A stretch of 64,000 bases of DNA, taken from Opimibacter sp041746735. GTDB taxonomy: Bacteria; Bacteroidota; Bacteroidia; Chitinophagales; Saprospiraceae. The first letter of the stretch is position 1; each line of letters begins with the position of its first letter. Below are positions 17,525 to 27,134 of the stretch, in pieces. Position numbers and translations under genes: made by a program. Below the pieces are notes generated by a model. It did not search any database, had not been told where the DNA came from, and was given only the letters and a program-made list of their open reading frames with translations. The stretch covers positions 186,001 to 250,000 of the forward strand of contig JBGTGP010000032.1 in NCBI GenBank assembly GCA_041746735.1. The letters are read 5' to 3'.

Positions 17525-17842
17525 TTAGCTTTTTCCCCTCACAGCACCCTCTTCTTCTGCTTTCCATTCCTTTTCCATGATAAAGGTTCCGAAGGGAACG
17601 ATGGAAGCAATAAATGCTTTGAGCATCCACTTCAGGGTGCGGTCATATTGGTCATAGACCAGATACATCCAGATCATAAAAGCGATAAACAGGGCTCCAT
17701 GCAGACCCCCGACAATCGAGACAGCCATCGGCATATCGCCCAGGTACTTCATCGGCATAGCCACAAAGAGGAGCAAGAGATACGAGATACCCTCATACTT
17801 GGCAATGGTGCGGAAGGTGGAAAAAGTTTTTTTTGAAATCAT
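17525..17842 (-). CDS. DUF3817 integral membrane protein
   Basis: Small membrane protein of 105 aa with three hydrophobic segments (EGISYLLLLFVAMPMKYL, VSIVGGLHGALFIAFMIWMYL, AFIASIVPFGTFIM), a pattern of DUF3817. Function is unknown. An alternative ATG at 17872 would add ten residues (MTQDLCKDSF). The shorter start is chosen because those ten codons contain a perfect 15-bp palindrome (17855-17869) that looks more like an operator. It converges with the gluconate dehydrogenase small-subunit gene, 21 bp apart. Confidence 0.75.
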   Translation of the reverse strand: MISKKTFSTFRTIAKYEGISYLLLLFVAMPMKYLGDMPMAVSIVGGLHGALFIAFMIWMYLVYDQYDRTLKWMLKAFIASIVPFGTFIMEKEWKAEEEGAVRGKS

Positions 17843-17854
17843 AAAACTGTCTTT

Positions 17855-17869
17855 ACACAAGTCTTGTGT
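17855..17869. promoter_or_regulatory. 15-bp perfect inverted repeat before DUF3817 gene
   Basis: ACACAAG-T-CTTGTGT, two 7-bp arms around one central base, 13 bp upstream of the ATG at 17842. Its size and position suit a dimeric regulator, but no regulator gene is adjacent. It could be chance. Confidence 0.3.
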
Positions 17870-17899
17870 CATGAAATTCGTATGTGATGGAGCAAGAGT

Positions 17900-20791
17900 T
17901 TAGTCTTTCCCTTTTATCTCGAGCGAAGCAAATGCCTTATCCTGACCCAGATGGACCTGGAGTGTATAGGTCCCTGGTGGTAAATAGTATTTCCCATTGT
18001 CTGCCTGTTTGAGCGTCACTTTGTTGTTAGGATCGCGGTCAGCCAATTGAAACTTCAGCGATTCGACAGCAGCGGGCAATAGCTCGGGTTGCAAGGTATA
18101 ATATTTCAATCCGCGGTGAAGCATCAAGGGCTGCTGTCCAACTAACAGACTATCCGCAAAAATCATCAGGGAGGCCTCACCTCCCCGTTTCGTAAACACG
18201 GGCAAGGTCAGATTCGGCTCCTGAATTTCACGCCAGGAGGCACTCGTATTCCCCCAGTTTTCACGGTGCCGGATCGTCAATTTCTCATTGAAACAAGTCA
18301 ATGGTGCTGTCAGATCAGAATGGATTTGTTGAACGTGCGCCACATTGGTTTTAAAAAATGATCGGCCATGTGTGGCGACAATGAGTTCCTTGTCCCTTGG
18401 ATGAACAATCAGATCATGAACAGGCGCAGCCGGCATATCCCCCATCAGCATCGAATGCTGCCCCCGATCCAATGAAATGTATAACCCGTGATCTGTGCCG
18501 AAATACAGAATGTTTGCGTTGGAGGGATCTTCTTTGATCACGTTGACAGGCTCAGCCGGCAGGTCGGTGGCTATTCGTTTCCAGGACGCACCATAGTCTT
18601 CTGACACATATACATAGCTATCAAAATGATCCCACCGATACCCATTGAGTGAAGCGTACACCCGGCCTTCCGCATAAGCGCTGGCCTGCACGGTACTGAC
18701 CCACAGCTGCTGCGGCAACTCATCCGAGATCCGTTGCCAGTTGTGGCCCCCGTCGCGTGTGATATGGATATATCCATCGTCACTACCAACATAGAGCAGT
18801 CCAAAAACCAAAGGGGATTCATGCAGTGACACGAGCGTACCATAGGGTACATCGCCCGCACGGGATCCACGTGTCAGGTCACCTGATATAGCCTTGAAGT
18901 TTTTACCCTTTTCCATGGATCTGAAGACCCGTTCAGCGCCCATATACAGGATATCCTGATTGTGCCGCGAGAGATGAATGGGGGTCTCCCAGTTCCACCG
19001 ATAGGGTCGCTGTCCAAGTTCATGCACAGGTGTGATGCGTTCTGCCGGACGATCACCCTGACGGGACAGGCTGAAGTAATTGCCAAACTGGTACCCGGTA
19101 TAGACGGTATTGTTGTCGCGCGTATCCACTGCGATTTGCATACCGTCTCCGCCCATGATTTCCTTATACGGATATTGACCTGAGTTGTGCCAGGCAACTC
19201 CCGGCTTGTACGTGGCAGGCCCAACCCAGACACCATTGTCCTGAAGACCACCATACACATTATACGGTTTTGCCATATCGACCTGGACACTATAAAACTG
19301 ACCCACCGCCGGCTGATTGCACTTGATCCAGTTGACTCCATCGTCATAGCTGATGTTGAGGCCTCCATCATTGCCAAGCACCAAATGGCCTTCCTTCCGG
19401 GGATTTACCCATAGTGCATGATGATCCACATGTACATTGTCTGCTCCGATGGATCTCCAGGTGACGCCGCCATCATCTGATTTGAGCAGGGGCACACCCA
19501 GGATATATACTTTTTGAGGATTGGTGGAAGCAACTCGGATCTGGCCGAAGTAATAGCCATACGTGTGGTATACCTGATCCAAATAGTCCTCATGCGTCCT
19601 CTTCCAGGTCTGACCTCCGTCGGTGCTTTTATACACTTCTGCTCCTGTGACCTCCGTTTCAAAGAGCTGGCTATTGGCATTTTGCACATACTCTACTAGC
19701 GTGGCAGGACGGATAGTACCGTTCCTGACCAACGTCAAGATGGTATCTGCGGTAAACCGTGCGGGAAATCCATTGGATTGCAGGTAGGCACTGATCTTCT
19801 CTTTATCCAGGTCGAGAAAAGTCGTGGCTGACATATCTGCGAGCTGAACTTTGGTCAGTACATCAGAATCCGGATCTTTTGGGGGTCGCGGTGCCTGATT
19901 GTCAATCAATGCATAAAGCACAATGCCTTGGCGGGTTTTCACAATATCCAGGCCTATCCTTCCGGCACCAGGTCCTGAAGGAAAACCACTTCCTGCTGTG
20001 CTTAGTAGTTTCCAGGTACGACCTCCGTCAGTAGATTTATGCAGACCGGTTCCCTCGCCACCTTCTGTAAAATCCCAGGCTCTACGGGTGCGTTCCCAGG
20101 TGGCAGCATAAAGTGTATTGGGGTTGGTCGGATCCATAACCAGATCTATAGCACCGGCATTGGGATTGATAAAAAGCGACTTTCGCCAGGTGACACCGCC
20201 GTCCGGTGTCGAATAAATACCACGATTGGGATTCTCACTATACAACGCACCAAGACACGCCACGTGCACGATGTTGGGATTGACTGGATGGATGACGATC
20301 CGGCCGATATGGTGGCTTTCCTCGAGTCCCACATGTTTCCAGGTCTTTCCTTTGTCTCCGCTCTTATAGAGGCCCACACCCGAATAGGAAGAACGGCTTG
20401 AATTATTCTCTCCGGTCCCGACCCAGATGATCCCGGCATTCCAGTTGACCGCGATATCGCCAATCGTCATGACGGCTTCCTGATCAAAAACAGGGGTAAA
20501 CGTAGTTCCATTATTGGCTGTATACCAAAGCCCACCGGAAGCATAGGCTACATACATCTCAGAAGGATTGGCAGGATTGACTTCGACGTCGACAACACGT
20601 CCGCTAAAGACCGAAGGGCCGATACCTGTCATTTCGAGTTGAGAAAACAGGGAGGTTTCTTTTAGCTTCTGACGTTGTTCAAAAGCCTCGAGCCGTATGC
20701 TGGCGGGTGTCGGGGATGGAAATTCCTGCGCGGCAGACTGAGCGATCATACTCAGCAGACCGGCGAATACGCAGATGACTTTCTTATTCAT
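17900..20791 (-). CDS. Secreted sortilin/Asp-box beta-propeller protein
   Basis: Large exported protein of 963 aa. The signal peptide MNKKVICVFAGLLSMIAQSAAQ defines the ATG at 20791 (a longer frame to 20857 adds 22 residues before it). The body contains many Asp-box motifs (S/T-x-D-x-G-x-T-W), for example KSTDGGRTW, KSTDGGQTW, KSDDGGVTW, TRDGGHNW and VSEDYGASW. They fold into one or two multi-bladed propellers as in VPS10/sortilin and GH74 proteins. The C-terminal 130 residues form a separate beta-rich domain (YYLPPGTYTLQVHL) without a clear T9SS tail. Such proteins are often annotated as glycosyl hydrolases in Bacteroidota, but no catalytic residues can be assigned here. Confidence 0.8.
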   Translation of the reverse strand: MNKKVICVFAGLLSMIAQSAAQEFPSPTPASIRLEAFEQRQKLKETSLFSQLEMTGIGPSVFSGRVVDVEVNPANPSEMYVAYASGGLWYTANNGTTFTPVFDQEAVMTIGDIAVNWNAGIIWVGTGENNSSRSSYSGVGLYKSGDKGKTWKHVGLEESHHIGRIVIHPVNPNIVHVACLGALYSENPNRGIYSTPDGGVTWRKSLFINPNAGAIDLVMDPTNPNTLYAATWERTRRAWDFTEGGEGTGLHKSTDGGRTWKLLSTAGSGFPSGPGAGRIGLDIVKTRQGIVLYALIDNQAPRPPKDPDSDVLTKVQLADMSATTFLDLDKEKISAYLQSNGFPARFTADTILTLVRNGTIRPATLVEYVQNANSQLFETEVTGAEVYKSTDGGQTWKRTHEDYLDQVYHTYGYYFGQIRVASTNPQKVYILGVPLLKSDDGGVTWRSIGADNVHVDHHALWVNPRKEGHLVLGNDGGLNISYDDGVNWIKCNQPAVGQFYSVQVDMAKPYNVYGGLQDNGVWVGPATYKPGVAWHNSGQYPYKEIMGGDGMQIAVDTRDNNTVYTGYQFGNYFSLSRQGDRPAERITPVHELGQRPYRWNWETPIHLSRHNQDILYMGAERVFRSMEKGKNFKAISGDLTRGSRAGDVPYGTLVSLHESPLVFGLLYVGSDDGYIHITRDGGHNWQRISDELPQQLWVSTVQASAYAEGRVYASLNGYRWDHFDSYVYVSEDYGASWKRIATDLPAEPVNVIKEDPSNANILYFGTDHGLYISLDRGQHSMLMGDMPAAPVHDLIVHPRDKELIVATHGRSFFKTNVAHVQQIHSDLTAPLTCFNEKLTIRHRENWGNTSASWREIQEPNLTLPVFTKRGGEASLMIFADSLLVGQQPLMLHRGLKYYTLQPELLPAAVESLKFQLADRDPNNKVTLKQADNGKYYLPPGTYTLQVHLGQDKAFASLEIKGKD

Positions 20792-21101
20792 TGAAAATAA
20801 ATGCATGAAGTATGAATGAATGAAATACAGGAAAGTACCGAAGTACGCACAGTCCATGCCGTAAAACTATAAAAATGGTGTATTTAGGTGCGGCTTCGGG
20901 AGATTAACACCGGGAGATGGGCTGGGCGTGAATACCCAAAACAAGGTGCATATGCAGAAACAGCTGACAATTATAACCGTTTCGTCTAAATGTAACCGGT
21001 CATGAATGCGAAATCCCTGATATTTGCGTTTCGTTCCAATCCGCGGACTTCGGCAGGATATTTGCCTCGCTGGCAGGGATGTTTTTAGGAAAACAGAAAG
21101 T

Positions 21102-22697
21102 GTGATAGAGACAGAAAGAAGATATAAAGTCTGGGAACCTCTGATGTTTAGCGTAGTGACGCTGCTCGGAATGTTGGCTGGGGCAAAATTTGTACAGTCA
21201 GATGCTCCGATCCGGAAGGCCGACACTGCGCTGACACACGTAAAATACTCAGGCCGTCAGGTCGAAGAGATCATCCGGTTTCTCGAAACGAAATATGTGG
21301 GAGAAGTCAATTCTGACGAACTGGTTGCTAAAGCGATCAAGGTCATCATGGAAGGTCTTGACCCCCATACCCATTATTTTCCACCCGATAAGATGGAAGA
21401 GTTGGAGGAGCGTACACAGGGCCATTACGTGGGGATCGGCATCGAGGTAACCTTTATCGGGGATAGTCTGGTGGTTCTTTTTCCTAAAAAGAATAGCCCG
21501 GCTGCAAAAGCAGGCATTCATCCTGGTGATTTTATCGTGGGGGTGGATGATCAGGCCATTCCGGGTGACAGTCTGTCGAAAGACCTGATATTGAAGTCCA
21601 TCAAAGGAAATCGTGGTACACGCGTCAGATTGAAATTGCGCCCGATGCTGGCTGATACGCTCCGTGAGATCGTCGTCACCCGTGAGGAGATCAAAGTCCC
21701 CAGTGTCATCACCGGCTATATGATCGATACCAGTGTGGCGTATATCAAGATCAACCGCTTTACCAATACGACGTACCGGGAGTTTATGGATCATTGGGAG
21801 CGAATGGCCACTAAGGAGATGGCGAAACATCTGGTACTTGACTTGCGTGATAATCCGGGAGGCTACCTCAAAGAATCCATCAATATACTCTCCCAGATCA
21901 TCGGCGAGGAAGGTAAACTTCTGGTCTACACGGAAGGTAAATCGCACCAGCGAACTGAGTATAAAAGTACGGGGAAGGTCTTTTTTACCGTGGATCGGGT
22001 GATCGTGCTGATCAATCAACATTCTGCATCGGCCAGTGAGATTATTGCCGGTTGCCTGCAGGACCATGACCGCGGACTGATCATCGGTACCCGTTCTTAT
22101 GGCAAGGGCCTGGTACAGGAACAGTACGAGCTGTCTAATGGAGGTGTGTTGCGCATGACGGTATCCAAATACTTTACGCCTTCCGGTCGACTGATTCAAA
22201 AGCCCTATAATGGATTTGACGGAATGGATACGTTGGCGATCTATAAAACCATTTCTGGCCGGCCTGTACATGCGGGTGGCGGCATCATCCCGGATATCAT
22301 CGTTGAAGAGAAAATCAACTGGCATCTACCCCTGCAGAAGCGTTGGATGGATTTGATTTCAGAGTATGCTATCCGATATAATCTGACACATCATCAGGGC
22401 AAACTTGCAGCACTGGATGAGGTAGCCGCCATACGTTCACAATTGCCGTCCGGCGAAAAGATGGTGGATGCGCTGGTGACCCTGGCACACCATCGGGGTG
22501 GTGATCAGGTAGCGGAGATGCTGCAATATTTGAATGATAAAAAACAAGACATTCTTCATATTACGGAAGCGACCCTGATTGCCTATCGTACAGGAGAGGA
22601 AGGTTGGTACAGGGGATATAATATCTTCGATCCGGTGGTCCAAAAGGCTATGGACATGATCCGGCTGGATGTCAGAATGGCGCTCGAGCAGATCTGA
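21102..22697 (+). CDS. S41 family carboxyl-terminal processing protease
   Basis: Periplasmic serine protease of 531 aa. An N-terminal anchor (WEPLMFSVVTLLGMLAGAKF) is followed by the CTP N-domain, a PDZ domain (about 95-185, VGIGIEVTF to KLRP) and the catalytic core with Ser in HSASASEI and Lys in GTRSYGKGLVQ. About 180 residues follow the core. The frame is open back to a TTG at 21024. I choose the GTG at 21102 because it gives the family-like N-terminus (ETERRYKVWEPL) and follows AGGAAAAC. It precedes, and is convergent with, the YrdC gene. Confidence 0.87.
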   Translation: MIETERRYKVWEPLMFSVVTLLGMLAGAKFVQSDAPIRKADTALTHVKYSGRQVEEIIRFLETKYVGEVNSDELVAKAIKVIMEGLDPHTHYFPPDKMEELEERTQGHYVGIGIEVTFIGDSLVVLFPKKNSPAAKAGIHPGDFIVGVDDQAIPGDSLSKDLILKSIKGNRGTRVRLKLRPMLADTLREIVVTREEIKVPSVITGYMIDTSVAYIKINRFTNTTYREFMDHWERMATKEMAKHLVLDLRDNPGGYLKESINILSQIIGEEGKLLVYTEGKSHQRTEYKSTGKVFFTVDRVIVLINQHSASASEIIAGCLQDHDRGLIIGTRSYGKGLVQEQYELSNGGVLRMTVSKYFTPSGRLIQKPYNGFDGMDTLAIYKTISGRPVHAGGGIIPDIIVEEKINWHLPLQKRWMDLISEYAIRYNLTHHQGKLAALDEVAAIRSQLPSGEKMVDALVTLAHHRGGDQVAEMLQYLNDKKQDILHITEATLIAYRTGEEGWYRGYNIFDPVVQKAMDMIRLDVRMALEQI

Positions 22698-22698
22698 C

Positions 22699-23283
22699 TC
22701 AAAGGGCAGATCGCAGAAAATCCAATTCTCCATTATGGTCGTATCGTGCAATGACAGACGGCCTTCCGGTCATATCCTTTTCTGTAAAGGCGGGTATGGC
22801 ATAGTCCACACTTCGGATGATTTCAGAGCTGATACTCCCAAAATGCGTTGGGGAGGGTTCGCCGGAAAAATTAGCCGAAGTCGATACCAGGGGTTTTCCA
22901 TACATCGTAAGCAGCTCATGACAAAATCCGCTTTTCACTACCCGTACCCCAATGGAATGATCCGGAGCCGCCAAGTGCAAGTATTCAGCTCTCGCTTGTG
23001 GATATATCACGGTAAGAGGCCTTTCGTGCAGATGGAGGAGGGTATCTACACGCGGATGAACATTTGAAACTACCTTATACAATTCCTGGATTTCACCTAC
23101 CAGTAAAATAAGTGGCTTGAGGTAGTCCCTGCCTTTGATCTCATATACTTTTCGGATAGCGTCTGGCTGTGTGGCATCACATCCGATACCCCAAATAGTA
23201 TCCGCCGGGTACAGGATCACGCCACCCGCCTGCAGGACCGAAATGGCCTGATCGATAACCTTTTGGATGGATTCGCGGTTCAC
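22699..23283 (-). CDS. tsaC: L-threonylcarbamoyladenylate synthase (Sua5/YciO/YrdC family)
   Basis: Makes threonylcarbamoyl-AMP from threonine, bicarbonate and ATP for the t6A37 modification of ANN-decoding tRNAs. The 194-aa single-domain product has the YrdC motifs VILYPADTIWGIGCDA, KGRDYLKPLILL and PLVSTSANFSGEPSP. It lacks the C-terminal Sua5 domain, so it is the short TsaC-like form. Some YciO proteins look alike. The KxR and SxN positions support an active synthase, but the assignment is by family only. Confidence 0.85.
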   Translation of the reverse strand: MNRESIQKVIDQAISVLQAGGVILYPADTIWGIGCDATQPDAIRKVYEIKGRDYLKPLILLVGEIQELYKVVSNVHPRVDTLLHLHERPLTVIYPQARAEYLHLAAPDHSIGVRVVKSGFCHELLTMYGKPLVSTSANFSGEPSPTHFGSISSEIIRSVDYAIPAFTEKDMTGRPSVIARYDHNGELDFLRSAL

Positions 23284-23418
23284 TTTGCAGATAAAGGGAT
23301 AACTTTAACCTCCGGACGAAAAACATTACAATTTCTTTTGCCGTTCAGACGTAAAGAGTTGGAAATAAACGTTAAAAATAGACGCGAATTACGTCTCTGA
23401 CGTATCTTTTAAAAACTT

Positions 23419-25692
23419 ATGCAGCATTTTGACATAATACGTTTATGCCGACTGATCCTGATACTGGCGCTGATACAGGGAGCAGGGGCTCTTACAGCCC
23501 GCCATATTGTAGGAGGTGAAATTTTCTATGAATGTACCGGTGCAGGCTCGGCTCCGGATACCCGCAACTATCAGCTGACCATGAAAATCTACCGGGATTG
23601 TGCCGGGTTTGGAGCCAGTTTCGACAATCCCGCCCAGATAGGGGTCTATTCCTATATCAATGGGGTCTATGCTTTCGTTCGTATGCTCACGGTCAATCAT
23701 GGTTCCGTACAACGTCTCAATACAACAGAGAATCCATGTCTGATCCTTCCTCCCAATGTCTGCGTGGAGGAAACCTCCTATATCATTAATCTGGCCAACC
23801 TGCCCATCATCAACGGGTCTTATTTTATATCCTGGCAACGATGCTGCCGAAACAATACCATTTCCAATCTGGTACGCCCCGAAGATACAGGGGCCACCTA
23901 TACCATTGAAATCACGGATGAAGCCCAACGGACATGCAATAAAGGCCCTCGCTTCAATTCGTTTCCACCGATTGGTATTTGCGTAAATGAGGCTTTCAAC
24001 TTTGATCACTCCGCTTCGGATGCTGAAGGGGACCAGATCATCTATGAGTTCTGCGCACCACTTCAAGGCGGCGGCCCTCTCGGTGTCGACAATCCTAATC
24101 AGGTTACGTTGTGTAATGGTATCATTCCAGACCCACGCAATTGCCCTCCGCCTTATAATGATGTTATCTTTGCTGCCCCGACCTATTCGTCCGCTAATCC
24201 GTTAGGTACCACATCCCCACTCTCTATTAACCCAACAAATGGCTTTATTACTGGCGTACCTACCCTGACGGGCCAGTTTGTAGTCGGCGTATGTGTCAAA
24301 GAGTATCGAAATGGTATCCTGCTCTCCGTCCTTCGACGGGATTTTCAGTTTAATGTCGTCACCTGCCAGACGACCGTTTCCGCAGTAGTGGCAGCAGATA
24401 CGACACTCAACGGCAAGGAGTTTATCATCAATTCCTGTGGCAACAACACGGTTTCCTTTAGAAATGAAAGCCAGATCGAACAGTTTATCCGCAACTATCG
24501 CTGGTCGTTTGATATAAATGGTAGCCAGGTGGAAGCTACTACGCGTCATGCCGCCTTTACCTTTCCTGGTATCGGAAATTATCGCGGCCAGATGATTATC
24601 AATGAAGGGGAGCAATGCGGTGATACAGCTTATATCAATGTCAATGTGTATCCAGCGCTGACAGCAGATTTTGAATTTGACTATGATACCTGTATTGGAG
24701 GCCCGGTCAGTTTCAGGGATCGTTCTGTTACCCAGGGCCAAACGATCACAGGTTGGGATTGGGAATTTGGCGACGGCGATCAGGGTACAGTCCGAAATCC
24801 CAATCATTTGTACAAGATCCCGGGAGTGCATCCTGTCCGCCTAATCACAAAGGACAACAATCAATGTCGGGATACGGTCGTTCAGGAAATCAGCTATTTT
24901 CCGGTACCGCCGTTGATCCTGATTCAACCCAATACCTTTAAAGCGTGTGTGCCGGAATCGATCCGGTTTACCAATTTGTCCGTCCCGATTGACGAGTCGT
25001 ACGACATCCGGTGGGATTTTGGCGATGGGGGTGTGGGCTCAGATATCAGTCCGCTTCATAATTTTGAGCAGGTAGGTGTTTTTACCGTAAAAGTTGAGAT
25101 CACTTCCCCGATAGGGTGTTATACCAGTGAAGTTTTTCCAAACCTGATCACCATAGAAGCCTCCCCAACGGCCGGGTTTTTGATGACCCCGGAGACGCTC
25201 AACAACATCAATCCGGTCGCCAGTTTTACAGACCAATCTCAGGATGCGACTGGTTGGTATTGGGATTTTGGTGGTCGCAGTAGCTCCTTTATCCGCAGCC
25301 CGACGCATACCTTCCGGGATACCGGGATTCACAAGATCACGCAGATTGTATTTCACCCAAATGGATGCTCAGATACGTCCATTCAAATTATTGATATTGA
25401 ACCAATAGTGCAATTCTTTCTCCCAAATGCCTTTACCCCTAATTCTGATGGCAAAAATGAGATATACAAGCCCGCAGGACTCAGAGAAGGGGTCTCCTTT
25501 TATACGATGGGGATCTGGACGCGCTGGGGTGAAAAGGTTTTTGAGACAACGGATCCCAATGACGGTTGGAACGGCCGGAAAAACAATTCGGGACAGGAAC
25601 TGCCTGTAGGCGTATACATGTGCGTGCTGCAGTACCGGGATGCCCGCCAACGCTCCTTTGAAATCAAGGAGTTTGTCACCCTGATTCGCTGA
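23419..25692 (+). CDS. PKD-domain surface protein with T9SS type B sorting domain
   Basis: Exported protein of 757 aa with an N-terminal signal segment. The N-terminal half is cysteine-rich (YRDCAGFG, FISWQRCCRNN) and resembles adhesin-like proteins of the phylum. Three PKD-type domains follow, marked by GWDWEFGDGD, YDIRWDFGDGG and GWYWDFGGR. The last 85 residues are the gliding-motility-associated C-terminal (type B) sorting domain: FFLPNAFTPNSDGKNE, then WTRWGEKVFET, ending in GVYMCVLQYRD with a final FVTLIR. It should be secreted by T9SS and kept on or released from the cell surface. Confidence 0.9.
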   Translation: MQHFDIIRLCRLILILALIQGAGALTARHIVGGEIFYECTGAGSAPDTRNYQLTMKIYRDCAGFGASFDNPAQIGVYSYINGVYAFVRMLTVNHGSVQRLNTTENPCLILPPNVCVEETSYIINLANLPIINGSYFISWQRCCRNNTISNLVRPEDTGATYTIEITDEAQRTCNKGPRFNSFPPIGICVNEAFNFDHSASDAEGDQIIYEFCAPLQGGGPLGVDNPNQVTLCNGIIPDPRNCPPPYNDVIFAAPTYSSANPLGTTSPLSINPTNGFITGVPTLTGQFVVGVCVKEYRNGILLSVLRRDFQFNVVTCQTTVSAVVAADTTLNGKEFIINSCGNNTVSFRNESQIEQFIRNYRWSFDINGSQVEATTRHAAFTFPGIGNYRGQMIINEGEQCGDTAYINVNVYPALTADFEFDYDTCIGGPVSFRDRSVTQGQTITGWDWEFGDGDQGTVRNPNHLYKIPGVHPVRLITKDNNQCRDTVVQEISYFPVPPLILIQPNTFKACVPESIRFTNLSVPIDESYDIRWDFGDGGVGSDISPLHNFEQVGVFTVKVEITSPIGCYTSEVFPNLITIEASPTAGFLMTPETLNNINPVASFTDQSQDATGWYWDFGGRSSSFIRSPTHTFRDTGIHKITQIVFHPNGCSDTSIQIIDIEPIVQFFLPNAFTPNSDGKNEIYKPAGLREGVSFYTMGIWTRWGEKVFETTDPNDGWNGRKNNSGQELPVGVYMCVLQYRDARQRSFEIKEFVTLIR

Positions 25693-25734
25693 TAAAAAAT
25701 ATTTTTTCGGGGAGGTGATTATGTGGAAAAGTCA

Positions 25735-25742
25735 TACCTTTG
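25735..25742 (+). promoter_or_regulatory. Bacteroidota -7 promoter element upstream of rplS
   Basis: TACCTTTG matches TAnnTTTG exactly, 37 bp before the rplS ATG. An A6-TA-T6 tract (25694-25707) lies just upstream and could act as an AT-rich UP-like segment. Confidence 0.6.
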
Positions 25743-25779
25743 TCGCTCTTTTTGAAGGAAGTACTAGAATTTAACCGTC

Positions 25780-26133
25780 ATGGATCTTATCAGGCTCGTA
25801 CATCAACAGCTCAATCCCCAACCCAATTTTCCCGATTTCAAATCCGGGGACAGTATCGTCGTATCCTATAAGATTGTGGAAGGCGCCAAAGAGCGGATTC
25901 AGGATTTCAAAGGAGATGTCCTTCAGATCAAAGGCAGTGGTGCCGGCAAGACCTTTACCGTTCGCAAGATATCCAATGGCGTAGGCGTAGAACGTATCTT
26001 TCCTTTCTGTTCACCCCACATCGTGGAAATCAAACTCTTGAAAAGAGGCAAGGTTCGCCGTGCGAAACTTTTCTACCTGCGTGACCTGGTAGGCAAGAAA
26101 GCCAAGATTAAAGAGAAGAAAATCTTTAGCTAG
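25780..26133 (+). CDS. rplS: 50S ribosomal protein L19
   Basis: Ribosomal protein at the 30S-50S interface. The 117-aa length and family signatures are clear: FKSGDSIVVSYKIVEG, RIQDFKGDVLQIKGSG, FTVRKISNGVGVERIFP and the basic C-terminus RRAKLFYLRDLVGKKAKIKEK. Here it is not with trmD and rpsP but stands alone behind its own promoter element. Confidence 0.97.
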   Translation: MDLIRLVHQQLNPQPNFPDFKSGDSIVVSYKIVEGAKERIQDFKGDVLQIKGSGAGKTFTVRKISNGVGVERIFPFCSPHIVEIKLLKRGKVRRAKLFYLRDLVGKKAKIKEKKIFS

Positions 26134-26190
26134 GATTTCCAACGATTCCCTTTCCAAACATTTTTTTTTGGTCAGCTGATTCCTGCCCTT

Positions 26191-27051
26191 TTAAAAAGGA
26201 CGTATACCTGACTTTTCCTGCAGTTTATTACGCATGATCTTGTCAACCCATTTCGTGGGCAGTAGCTGGATGAGACGGAACTTCCACTTTTGGGCACGGA
26301 CAAGATATCGGACCCTGACTTTTTTATTACGGACCACATTCAGCAGTACCGAATCCATGATAGCAAGGGGTAAACCTTTTTTCAGATTGGATGCAATCAC
26401 CTTGTTCTTGAATTCCTGAATCCCGCTGTACTCCGGACCAAAGTAAGACGGTTCAGCCATGGCTTTTTGCCATATCGGGGTTTGAATGTTTCCTGCTTCG
26501 ATCAGCACCACCTGGACGTCGTGCATGTACAACTCCCTGCGCAAACTGTCGCTGATCGCTTCCAGCGCATACTTGGAAGCGCAATAAGGGGCCATAAATG
26601 GACTTGCAAACAAGCCAGATATGCTACCGATATTGATGATGCGCCTTGGATGAGGTGCTTCCTCTTTTGATCGTTGGACCAACAAGGGAAAGAACAGTTG
26701 TGTGGTCCTGACGACACCCATGACGTTCACATCAAATTGTCTTTGCCACTCCTCAACCGGGATATACAGCGTGGCGCCATGTACAACGATACCGGCGTTG
26801 TTGACGATCGCTACCAGCGCACCGGAGCCAATGATTTTCTCCGTATGATGGCGAGCCGTCAGCATCATGTCATCGCGGGTGACATCCATGATGACCGGAT
26901 GAATGCCGCTTTCGATACCGGAGATTAACCGGAGCGCATCTTCTTCCTTTCTGACACCTGCGATGACCTTGTAGCCTGCTTTGTGAAATGCCTTACAGGC
27001 ACTTTCACCAATGCCAGTTGACGCACCAGTGATTAAAATGTAATACCGCAT
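26191..27051 (-). CDS. Short-chain dehydrogenase/reductase
   Basis: Classical SDR of 286 aa. It shows the NAD(P)-binding TGASTGIGESACKAF at the N-terminus, NNAG around residue 87, catalytic Ser in INIGSISG and Tyr-Lys in YCASKYALEA. The C-terminal 70 residues are basic and partly hydrophobic, as in SDRs acting on lipids or retinol-like substrates. Substrate cannot be told. It converges with rplS and is divergent from the metallophosphoesterase gene. Confidence 0.88.
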   Translation of the reverse strand: MRYYILITGASTGIGESACKAFHKAGYKVIAGVRKEEDALRLISGIESGIHPVIMDVTRDDMMLTARHHTEKIIGSGALVAIVNNAGIVVHGATLYIPVEEWQRQFDVNVMGVVRTTQLFFPLLVQRSKEEAPHPRRIINIGSISGLFASPFMAPYCASKYALEAISDSLRRELYMHDVQVVLIEAGNIQTPIWQKAMAEPSYFGPEYSGIQEFKNKVIASNLKKGLPLAIMDSVLLNVVRNKKVRVRYLVRAQKWKFRLIQLLPTKWVDKIMRNKLQEKSGIRPF

Positions 27052-27134
27052 ATCCCAAAGAAAAGATTTTCCGGAGTCCGGGAGTAACTTCTGGCTGAAA
27101 TAAATGTTATGGCATAAGCTATCGCGCCTGACTT

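Noticed and set aside
21249..22325. 358-codon minus-strand frame inside the S41 protease gene
   Set aside because: Antisense shadow. The plus strand carries the PDZ domain and catalytic Ser-Lys motifs.
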